Positions 1 to 6,363 of a stretch of DNA of 15,981 nucleotides are shown piece by piece. A program made the translations under genes and the position numbers. Where the stretch lies: positions 1 to 15,981 of the forward strand of contig JAKSBB010000301.1 of the NCBI GenBank assembly GCA_022361315.1, read 5' to 3'. The stretch's first letter is position 1. Each line of letters starts with the position of its first letter. The notes below the pieces were generated by a model. The model did no database searches. It saw only the letters and a list, made by a program, of their open reading frames with translations, and had not been told where the DNA came from. The stretch comes from Desulfobacterales bacterium. GTDB taxonomy: Bacteria > Desulfobacterota > Desulfobacteria > Desulfobacterales > Desulfobacteraceae.

Positions 1-168
1 ATCTTCAGGGTAAAAGATCCCAGCTTCATGCGAATGATCAACCTGAAAATCGTTTCCGCCGAAATCATGCGTACCCTCATCGGCAGTATCGGCCTGGTGA
101 TGGTGGCCCCCATCACCGCACTCCTAGGCGGCCTGATCATTCTGGGGCTGTCCGGACAAAAGAAATGA
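1..168 (+). CDS. YibE/F family membrane protein, C-terminal 55 residues (5' end outside window)
   Basis: The frame is open from base 1 to a TGA at 166-168. The visible residues form a short amphipathic stretch rich in N, L, I and E, then a hydrophobic segment with a G-S-I-G-L-V pattern, then P-I-T-A-L-L, a final transmembrane helix and a short Q-K-K tail. This order (I-x-x-E-I-x-R-x-L-x-G-S-I-G-L followed by P-I-T-A) is what I recall at the end of YibE/F proteins, which are multi-pass inner-membrane proteins of uncertain transport function. The assignment rests on the C-terminus alone, so family membership is likely but not proven. A hairpin with a T run follows the stop at 200-227. Confidence 0.6.
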   Translation: MFRVKDPSFMRMINLKIVSAEIMRTLIGSIGLVMVAPITALLGGLIILGLSGQKK

Positions 169-199
169 CCCGAATATCAGCCCCGTAACACTTCGTTAC

Positions 200-227
200 A
201 AAAACCTACGATTTCACCGTAGTTTTT
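200..227 (+). terminator. Hairpin with T run after the YibE/F gene
   Basis: AAAAAC(C)TACG at 200-210 pairs with CGTAGTTTTT at 218-227, with one bulged C and a 7-nt loop. The right arm ends in five T's, so the structure could terminate the upstream gene, and also the opposite strand because the left arm begins with five A's. A small inverted repeat, GTAAC-N5-GTTAC (185-199), lies just before it. The stem is only moderately GC-rich. Confidence 0.5.
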
Positions 228-299
228 ACATCATTGGCGGGGTATATGCCTGTTCAGACATGAATGAGATCCATTTAATCTGAAATCAGGAGAAATAAA

Positions 300-1370
300 A
301 TGAACCGAAGAATCCCCCGTCCCCTCTTGCTGGCCATGCTCTGCACCGCCGGTTTCCTATTCATCGCTGCCGCAACGCTGAGTGCGGCAGAAACAACTGA
401 CAAAAGGACTGACACCGAAACCCGCGATCCGGACGATCCGTTTACCCCGGGCTTCAGCGGCTACATTCAGCCCATGGTGGGCGTTGTCTATTCAAAGTCC
501 TTATCCTCCGTCAGCGATGACAATAAGACCATTAATTCATTGGACCAGGACGCAGAATCCGAAACCGAATTCGCGCCCATGATCCTCTGGGGCATGGGCT
601 ACACCCTGGAAAATGAAACCACCCGCTTCTTTGCCGGTACTCCGGAAGAGAATATTGTTGAAGGCAACTTTTTCCTAGAAGTGGGCGTCCAGCAGAAACT
701 TGGGGACGGTACCGTACTGAGTGCGGCCTATATTCCCAGCATCGTGGACGACGAAGTCTGGGCCGATCCCTACAAGCTGGGATCGGACAGATCGGAAACC
801 GACCGGGAATCCCAGGCCGTCAGAGTGGCTGCGGAATCCATCCTCGGTTCCCCGCTGACCCTGCAATACGGATTCGGCACCCAGGATATTGATAATGACG
901 ATGCCGGTCTCTACCACTTCCAGCAGGGTCTGATCACAAGTCAGGAACGCAGCACCCTGAAACGCTCCGGCGACTACCACCAGGTCCAGGCCACCTACGA
1001 CATCCCCCTGGGTGCCCGGACCATGCTGCAGCCCGGCCTTGTCTATACCAAGGCCAGTCTTGACGGAGATGCCAACAGCTATGACCGGATCGGGGGACAA
1101 GTATCCCTGACCACCCCCTTGGGCCCCTGGCACTGCTTTACCACCCTGTCCCTGAGCCGTGCGGAATACGATGCCTCCAACCCTGTTTTCGATAAAACCC
1201 GCGAAGACTGGACCTACGGTGCCATTGCCGGTGCCGCCTATGCCGCCCCCTTTGGCTGGGAGAGCGTGATGTTCAACCTGTACACCGGAATGAACCGGGA
1301 TGAATCCAACATTAAATTCTACGATTCATCCACCGCCTTTGCCGGTATCGGTGTCACCTGGATGTTCTGA
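300..1370 (+). CDS. DUF2860-family outer-membrane beta-barrel protein
   Basis: The 356-aa protein starts at ATG 300, with AGGAGA at 288-293 as a well-spaced ribosome site. A signal peptide (R-R-x-x-R, then a hydrophobic core at residues 9-27) probably ends after L-S-A-A at residue 30. The mature chain is made of alternating short beta strands and ends in W-M-F; a terminal aromatic residue is the usual signal for outer-membrane barrel insertion. Several blocks match my memory of DUF2860, known mainly from Vibrio and relatives: G-F-S-G near residue 52, W-A-D-P-Y-x-L-G near 153, D-G-D-A-x-S-Y-D near 255 and K-T-R-E-D near 300. The function of DUF2860 is unknown. The gene appears monocistronic, bounded by hairpins at 200-227 and 1395-1424. 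Confidence 0.8.
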   Translation: MNRRIPRPLLLAMLCTAGFLFIAAATLSAAETTDKRTDTETRDPDDPFTPGFSGYIQPMVGVVYSKSLSSVSDDNKTINSLDQDAESETEFAPMILWGMGYTLENETTRFFAGTPEENIVEGNFFLEVGVQQKLGDGTVLSAAYIPSIVDDEVWADPYKLGSDRSETDRESQAVRVAAESILGSPLTLQYGFGTQDIDNDDAGLYHFQQGLITSQERSTLKRSGDYHQVQATYDIPLGARTMLQPGLVYTKASLDGDANSYDRIGGQVSLTTPLGPWHCFTTLSLSRAEYDASNPVFDKTREDWTYGAIAGAAYAAPFGWESVMFNLYTGMNRDESNIKFYDSSTAFAGIGVTWMF

Positions 1371-1394
1371 TCCCTGACACTTAGAAAACTCCTC

Positions 1395-1424
1395 TGCCCC
1401 GGTTCGGCACTAAGGACCGGGGCA
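1395..1424 (+). terminator. Strong GC-rich hairpin after the DUF2860 gene
   Basis: TGCCCCGGTTC (1395-1405) pairs with GGACCGGGGCA (1414-1424) over 11 bp with one G-T wobble and an 8-nt loop. It starts 24 nt after the stop codon. No T run follows, so it may stabilise the mRNA 3' end or act as a weak terminator rather than a classic intrinsic one. The rest of 1371-1583 holds no gene. Confidence 0.5.
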
Positions 1425-1583
1425 CCCCCGCCGATTCTCCCAAAGCGGCTGCTTATGGCGCGGCGTCTGTCCAAAGTTGTCAACATGGAGGAATAACAAA
1501 AAATATTAAGATTTGATTAAATAAAAAACTACGCCGATCTGGGGATTGCATCTGCGGTCATTTTCTGATACCCCCTTGCTGTC

Positions 1584-2399
1584 ATGAAAATCATTGCCAC
1601 AGTATTGACCGTGGTTGCCTGCCTTCTCGGGGCAGTACCACTATTTACCGGCAGCCCGGCCGTTGCCGGCAGCCTGGACGGACAGACCGTCCGTATCTGT
1701 GACGATGGTCTTGAATGGCCCCCCTACACCTATTATAAGCGCACACCTTCGGGGGAAAAAACCAAAGAATTGACCGGTTTTTCCGTGGACCTGATCCGGA
1801 GAATTCTCCTCAGCCGGGATATTCCCTTTACCATCAAGCTGGCTCCCTGGAAAAGATGCCTGAAAGGGGTAAAATCCGGCACGCCCTTCCACCTGGTCCT
1901 GAATGCCTCCGCCAACCGGGAACGGCAGGACAACTATCACCTGAGCCGCCCCTACTACACCACCACCAGCTACTATTTTTATTCCAAACGTGCCTATCCC
2001 GACGGCCCTAAAGTGACTTCAGTCAGCGATCTGAAGCATTTCCGGGTTTGCGGTCTACTGGGTTATAATTATGAAACCTACGGATTCCCCTTAGGTACCA
2101 TGGACCAGGGCGCCAAGGATTTCCCCGCCCTGATCAGTAAACTCCACAAGGACCGCTGTGACCTGTTTCTGGAAAAATATGAGATTCTGGCGGGATACAC
2201 GGCCATTGGAAAACCGCTGCTGTCTGATCCGGAACTGGGAGGCAGGCCGGTGCCGGGGATGTCCTCCACCCCGTTTCACATGCTGATTTCAAAACACACA
2301 CCCTTTTCAGAGGAATTGCTGGCCGTGATCAATGACGGCATCGCGGATATGACGAGGTCCGGGGAACTGGGTCAGTTTCTCGAATCTTACATGCCCTGA
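1584..2399 (+). CDS. Periplasmic substrate-binding protein, family 3 (amino-acid type), orphan
   Basis: The 271-aa protein has a signal peptide (M-K-I-I then a hydrophobic core, A-V-A at about residues 26-28). The mature chain has the two-lobe family-3 binding-protein pattern (SBP_bac_3): an early strand V-R-I-C-D-D with W-P-P-Y, then G-F-S-V-D-L near residue 66, A-P-W-K-R near 87, S-R-P-Y-Y-T near 121, and D-L-x-x-x-R-V-C-G-L-L-G-Y-N-Y-E at the lobe crossover near 150. Length is normal for the family. Such proteins capture amino acids or small polar solutes for ABC importers or for sensor kinases. No permease or ATPase gene is nearby; its neighbour is a cytoplasmic kinase on the opposite strand with only 9 nt between the stops. 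No Shine-Dalgarno sequence is visible before the ATG, although the signal peptide supports this start. The ligand cannot be inferred. Confidence 0.75.
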   Translation: MKIIATVLTVVACLLGAVPLFTGSPAVAGSLDGQTVRICDDGLEWPPYTYYKRTPSGEKTKELTGFSVDLIRRILLSRDIPFTIKLAPWKRCLKGVKSGTPFHLVLNASANRERQDNYHLSRPYYTTTSYYFYSKRAYPDGPKVTSVSDLKHFRVCGLLGYNYETYGFPLGTMDQGAKDFPALISKLHKDRCDLFLEKYEILAGYTAIGKPLLSDPELGGRPVPGMSSTPFHMLISKHTPFSEELLAVINDGIADMTRSGELGQFLESYMP

Positions 2400-2408
2400 T
2401 TCGTCCGG

Positions 2409-3533
2409 CTAATTACCAGGCGAATCCACGGGTTCTTCATGGCAGGGCAGGCTCACCACAACTTCCGTGCCTTCGTTTTCACGGGAGCTGACAGCCACAC
2501 GGCCCAGATTCAGCTCCACAAACTCCTTCACAAGGATCAGTCCCAGGCCGCTGCCGGTTTCATCACCGGTACCGGGCATTGAGGCGGAGTTACGGATATC
2601 GAAGAGGTGGGCACATATCTCCGGGCTCATGCCGCAGCCGTTGTCCCTGACGATCAACCGGCAGTACCCGTTCTCCATCTCATCCGATATCTGTATTTCC
2701 TGGCCGCCTGAACAATATTTGATGGCATTGTGGACCACATTGCGGATGATGAACATCAGCATGTTTTCATCACAGGTGACGGCACTCTCGGGGTGAACAT
2801 CGGTGGTCAGCGCCACCTGTTTTACCCTGGCATCCTCCTGGTAAAGGGTGCTCACCCGTTCCACCGCGTTCAGGAGATTCACCCGGGAGGGGCAGATATC
2901 TATACGGTTGGTCTGGGTCTTGGCCCAGTTGAACAGGTTTTCAAACAGGGTGTACATATGGGTGGTGGAATGGGAAATACTCTGGACCACGTCCTGCTGT
3001 TCCTTACGGTCCATGGTATCAAAATAGTCGGACATCAGTTCCACGCTGCTGAGCAGGGCGGAGAACTTGTTCCTCATGTCGTGGGCAATGGTGGAGAAGA
3101 GCTTGTCCTTGGTGGCATTGGCCTTTTCCAGCTCCCGCCGCTGACGGATCAGGGTCATGTGGGTCCGGACCCTTGCCTTGACCACAGGGGGGTAAAAGGG
3201 CTTGGGAATATAGTCCACCGCCCCCAGGCTGAATCCCTTGGTGGCATCCATCACTTCCGACACCGCAGTCACAAATATAACGGGGATATTCCGGGTGGAC
3301 GGATCGGCCTTCAGGCGTCTGCACACCTCGTATCCGTCAATGTCCGGCATCATGATGTCCAGAAGAATGATATCCGGTTTTCGGACGGCGGAAAAGGCCA
3401 GATCACACCCTTTTTCACCGGATGTGGCGGCAAGTATCTTAAAATCGTCCTTGAGAATCTCCACCAGGATTTTAATATTCTCCGGTGAATCATCTACGAT
3501 CAGCACAGATGCTTCTTTTTTATCTTGGTCCAT
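2409..3533 (-). CDS. Response-regulator/histidine-kinase protein (REC-HisKA-HATPase), cytoplasmic
   Basis: The 374-aa protein is read from ATG 3533 to TAG 2409. GGGAGA lies about 10 nt upstream of this ATG. An in-frame TTG at 3551 would add six residues and has its own AAGG; I prefer the ATG. The N-terminal receiver domain has the acidic pair D14-D15 in V-L-I-V-D-D, phosphoacceptor D59 in L-L-D-I-M-M-P and K111 in Y-I-P-K-P. The HisKA helix carries H151 in I-A-H-D-M-R-N-K, and the ATPase domain has the N-box R-N-V-V-H-N-A, D-N-G-C-G-M and G-S-G-L-G-L. There is no transmembrane segment or sensor domain, so the receiver domain is probably the input and the kinase part relays to an unknown partner. 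The Pro that usually follows H-D-x-R-N is Lys here. A promoter lies at 3662-3691. Confidence 0.85.
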   Translation of the reverse strand: MDQDKKEASVLIVDDSPENIKILVEILKDDFKILAATSGEKGCDLAFSAVRKPDIILLDIMMPDIDGYEVCRRLKADPSTRNIPVIFVTAVSEVMDATKGFSLGAVDYIPKPFYPPVVKARVRTHMTLIRQRRELEKANATKDKLFSTIAHDMRNKFSALLSSVELMSDYFDTMDRKEQQDVVQSISHSTTHMYTLFENLFNWAKTQTNRIDICPSRVNLLNAVERVSTLYQEDARVKQVALTTDVHPESAVTCDENMLMFIIRNVVHNAIKYCSGGQEIQISDEMENGYCRLIVRDNGCGMSPEICAHLFDIRNSASMPGTGDETGSGLGLILVKEFVELNLGRVAVSSRENEGTEVVVSLPCHEEPVDSPGN

Positions 3534-3661
3534 CTGATACGGTTCTCCCAAATCAGACCTTGTGTCCTACCCCTGTTCTATACTCCGGGTTGTTATCAAA
3601 ATCCGGCCGGAAACGGCCTTTGGTCAGGGATACTTTACACGGTTTCGCCAAACTTACAACA

Positions 3662-3691
3662 GTTAAATCACCGGACTATGTATATTGTCAA
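3662..3691 (-). promoter_or_regulatory. Predicted sigma-70 promoter of the REC-histidine kinase gene
   Basis: On the minus strand, TTGACA (complement of 3686-3691) is followed after 18 nt by TTTAAC (complement of 3662-3667), which matches TATAAT at 4 of 6 positions. It would give a leader of about 120 nt before the ATG at 3533. The -35 match is perfect; the -10 is moderate. Confidence 0.4.
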
Positions 3692-3788
3692 GGAATCCGT
3701 CTTTTTTAATAATTATTAGCGGGTCACCCGGGTTGCCCTTGCCATAACGGTTTCCTCTTCACCACCACTGTTTTTATCCCCGGGCGGG

Positions 3789-3831
3789 TTGACATTAATA
3801 CGATCCGCCAAAGGTTATCTCTAACCTTTGG
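3789..3831 (+). promoter_or_regulatory. Predicted promoter with perfect 10-bp inverted repeat (candidate operator) for the envelope operon
   Basis: A perfect -35 hexamer TTGACA lies at 3789-3794. The best -10 I can place is GGTTAT at 3813-3818 (18-nt spacer, 3 of 6 matches), which is weak. It falls inside CCAAAGGTTA (3808-3817), TCTC, TAACCTTTGG (3822-3831), a perfect 10-bp inverted repeat. A symmetrical site over the -10 is typical of a repressor operator, and the weak -10 may instead mean dependence on a regulator. The same sequence in RNA would be a stable tetraloop hairpin, but it lacks a T run, so a terminator is unlikely. The operon ATG is 67 nt downstream. Confidence 0.45.
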
Positions 3832-3887
3832 GTTGCTTATTCATAACAAAACCTTTATTGGTGTCCACAAGAGAAGACAAACCCGCC

Positions 3888-3892
3888 GGAGG
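3888..3892 (+). promoter_or_regulatory. Ribosome binding site that sets the start of the PlsB-GpsA fusion
   Basis: GGAGG at 3888-3892 stands 6 nt before ATG 3899. The frame is open further upstream to a TTG at 3833, but that codon follows directly on the inverted repeat and has no ribosome site, so translation should begin at 3899. Confidence 0.85.
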
Positions 3893-3898
3893 AAAATA

Positions 3899-6352
3899 AT
3901 GATCAAAACGGCTAAAAGATACGTGTCCGGAATGATGGCCAAAGCGGCAAACCGGGTGGATTTCATCCGGGTAATCGAGCGGATCGCCAACAGCAGCGCA
4001 GGACGCCCCCATCTGGAACGCTACTCAGAATTACCCCTTGACTGGGAAAATGCGGAAGAGATCAGCACTATGGCCGTGGACCTGACCATGGCACAGCTGG
4101 AGGCGGAACATACCCCGGGAAAAGAACGGGTTGACCGGAAGGAAATCGAAGACCTGATCAGCGAAATTCAAATCCGCTATGACAGGGAGCTGCACCTCAA
4201 GGCAGCAGCCGCTGTTCGCGTGGTGTTCGACCACCTCTTTGACCATGCAGCCAATCCGGAACTACCCTTTACCTCTCCGGACGGCCGTGACCTTCACCAC
4301 ATCGAAACCCTGAGAAAATACCGGAATGAAGGCCTGGGGGTCCTCTACCTGATCAACCATAACTCCCACCTGGACGAGTTCATATTCAACAGCCTCATGC
4401 AGGACCTGGGGCTGGGGTTGCCCGTATTTGCCGCCGGCCAGAACATGATGGCCATTGAAAGTGTTGCCAAGGTGCTCATGATCGGCTCCTACGTGGTCCT
4501 AAGAAAATCAGCCTCCCGGCACCAGCTGGCCGCCCTGTACAACTACTGCAGCGCCCTGAGCCGCCAGGGGGCCCAGCAGGGCATCTTCCTGGAGGCCTGG
4601 CGGGGCGGGGCCAGAACCCGTGACGGCAGCCTGCGCTATCCCAAACGCCTGGTGGCGGTGCGCGGGGCCATTGACACGGACAGGGACCTGGTGATCCAGC
4701 CCGTGGCCCTCTCTTATTCCGTGGTGCCCGAAGACCTGATGATGTGCGCCCGGAAAAGCGGGAAAACCTGGTTCAACGGCATCAGTTTCATGAAAACCCT
4801 CATGAATTTCCCTCTCCACCCCCGGACCTGTCTGTGGCGGGCCTCGGAAAACCTATATTCCCGGTGCCGGGTATCCTTTCCCGAACCCATGCTGCTGAGC
4901 AACCTGAAGGGCCAGTGGCAGCAGGACAAACGGGGCACAGAGTTCGACGAATTCGTGGCCCTCAACGCCATCACCCAGATTGCCAGGACCAAAAAAATCA
5001 TGGCCAGCCAGCTGACGGCCCGGGCGCTGACCAATGCCAAGCGGAACCACCAGGAGGATCTGGACAAAGCGGCGGAAGAAGAAATGGCCACCATCAAAGG
5101 CTACCATGCCCAGCATTTCAGGCAGGCCCCGGACTTCGAAGATTTTATCCTGAACAACGATACCGCGGATATCGTCAACGACGGGATTGCCACCCTGACC
5201 AAACGGGGGGTGCTCAACCGGTGGAGCAAAGACGACCTGAAGCTGCCCGCCGTCCAGGATGAAATCGGCCTGGCCTATTACGCCACCCACGGCGACCGGA
5301 GGCTCTACTCTCCCACCGCAGACCAGAATATTGTGGTGGTGGGGGCCGGCAACTGGGGATTCGCCCTTTCCAACCTGGTGGCCAAACGCCTGCTGGAAGA
5401 TAAAACCTACGACAATGCCAGTATCACCATTTACGACCCCAGAAAAAAACTGGTGCGGCACATGGGTAAGGAACGTCTGGGGCCGGGGCGTTTCAAGGAA
5501 ATGCGGTTGAAGAAAAACGTCTTCGTCACCCATGACACCGCGTCTGCCTTCAGAAAGGCCAGCGAGGTGATCATCGCCTCCAAGCCGGAACGGTTCGAAG
5601 CCCAGGTCCGGGAGATCATCGAAACCTCAGAACAGCACATGAAGCTCATCATTGCCACCCGGGGATTTATTCCGGGCTCCACCCTGCTCCCCTTTCATCT
5701 GGTGCAGAACCTGCTCCTGGAGTACCGCAGGACAGACATTGATGTCCTGATACTGGCAGGCCCCCTCGAAACAGACGATCTGGTGGAAACAGGCGAAGTC
5801 TCCGGTATTCTCGCAGGCCCTCCGAAGTTCCTCAGGGAAGTGGCGGATCTCTTTATCAAACCCGAAAACAACCCGGTTCTTTCCACCGATCCCATCGGGG
5901 TCCAGTCCGCAGATATCCTGGCCAGGGTATATGCCCTGAGCGTAAACATCATGGCGTCCTGCACCGAGGGGAAAACAGGGGTGATTCTGGGCCGGCTATA
6001 CGCACAGGCCTCGGATGAGGCCCGGTCCCTGACCCTTGCCATGGGGGCCTCCCCCGACACCTTCACCGCAGGCAGTATCCCCTGGACCGCCTCCTTTGTG
6101 GCCCTGGCCGCTAACGGTCCCCTCAAGGAGATGGGAGAAAAACTGGGGGAGGAAGCCAAGAAAGGTAAAAAGCCGGACAGCCGGCTGAACAAACTCAAGG
6201 CCAGGTGGCGGAAAGGTACGAAAAAGATCCAGGTCCTCACCGATATGGAGGCTGCCCTGGCCTGCGGTGAACAACGGGGTGTGGAGCTTTCCCTGCTCCG
6301 CCAGGCCTATGATGTGGTAATCCACCGCCAGGTCATCACGGAAGACGAATAA
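3899..6352 (+). CDS. Fused PlsB-type glycerol-3-phosphate acyltransferase and GpsA-like (dehydrogenase-fold) protein
   Basis: This is an 817-aa protein. Residues 1-150 are helical. Residues 150-275 hold the acyltransferase blocks of the PlsB/GPAT-DHAPAT family: N-H-N-S-H-L-D (H154, D159), P-V-F-A-A-G-Q-N, I-G-S-Y-V-V-L-R-K (R202), F-L-E-A-W-R-G-G (E232) and I-Q-P-V-A. A helical region (to about 475) follows, then a Rossmann domain with V-G-A-G-N-W-G (481-487) and a C-terminal helical part resembling GpsA, glycerol-3-phosphate dehydrogenase. The pair would make G3P from dihydroxyacetone phosphate and acylate its sn-1 position, the first step of phospholipid synthesis. By eye, however, the two key lysines of GpsA are gone (I-A-T-R-G at 585-589, L-A-R-V at 674-677), so the second half may bind NAD(P)H or G3P without oxidising it. 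No membrane helix is obvious. It heads an operon with PBP1b. Confidence 0.75.
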   Translation: MIKTAKRYVSGMMAKAANRVDFIRVIERIANSSAGRPHLERYSELPLDWENAEEISTMAVDLTMAQLEAEHTPGKERVDRKEIEDLISEIQIRYDRELHLKAAAAVRVVFDHLFDHAANPELPFTSPDGRDLHHIETLRKYRNEGLGVLYLINHNSHLDEFIFNSLMQDLGLGLPVFAAGQNMMAIESVAKVLMIGSYVVLRKSASRHQLAALYNYCSALSRQGAQQGIFLEAWRGGARTRDGSLRYPKRLVAVRGAIDTDRDLVIQPVALSYSVVPEDLMMCARKSGKTWFNGISFMKTLMNFPLHPRTCLWRASENLYSRCRVSFPEPMLLSNLKGQWQQDKRGTEFDEFVALNAITQIARTKKIMASQLTARALTNAKRNHQEDLDKAAEEEMATIKGYHAQHFRQAPDFEDFILNNDTADIVNDGIATLTKRGVLNRWSKDDLKLPAVQDEIGLAYYATHGDRRLYSPTADQNIVVVGAGNWGFALSNLVAKRLLEDKTYDNASITIYDPRKKLVRHMGKERLGPGRFKEMRLKKNVFVTHDTASAFRKASEVIIASKPERFEAQVREIIETSEQHMKLIIATRGFIPGSTLLPFHLVQNLLLEYRRTDIDVLILAGPLETDDLVETGEVSGILAGPPKFLREVADLFIKPENNPVLSTDPIGVQSADILARVYALSVNIMASCTEGKTGVILGRLYAQASDEARSLTLAMGASPDTFTAGSIPWTASFVALAANGPLKEMGEKLGEEAKKGKKPDSRLNKLKARWRKGTKKIQVLTDMEAALACGEQRGVELSLLRQAYDVVIHRQVITEDE

Positions 6353-6363
6353 CCCTGCGCCCC

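Larger units (their letters stand above)
3534..3898. other. Divergent intergenic regulatory region
   Basis: No credible gene is present in these 365 bases. They hold a minus-strand promoter (3662-3691), a plus-strand TTGACA box and inverted repeat (3789-3831), the ribosome site of the next operon (3888-3892), and a small GGCCG-GAAA-CGGCC hairpin with a GNRA-type loop at 3605-3618. On the minus strand this hairpin lies in the kinase leader, where the loop reads TTTC. Confidence 0.6.

Noticed and set aside
1487..1524. GGAGG ribosome-like site followed by an AT-rich stretch, a possible small gene
   Set aside because: The only near start codon (TTG at 1514) reaches a stop after two more codons; no peptide can be supported.
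2398..2426. GATTCG/CGAATC inverted repeat between the convergent binding protein and kinase genes
   Set aside because: Six base pairs around a 17-nt loop with no T run; too weak to call a terminator.
2730..3488. 252-aa plus-strand open frame opposite the REC-histidine kinase
   Set aside because: It is the antisense shadow of a clear kinase gene, has a Gly/His-rich low-information translation and no ribosome site.
3671..3710. CGGA...TCCG followed by a run of six T's, a possible terminator
   Set aside because: Only four base pairs with a 20-nt loop, and the site overlaps the predicted minus-strand promoter.
4853..5533. 226-aa minus-strand open frame inside the PlsB-GpsA gene
   Set aside because: Mirror frame of GC-rich coding sequence; no recognisable domain, and the opposite strand has full family motifs.
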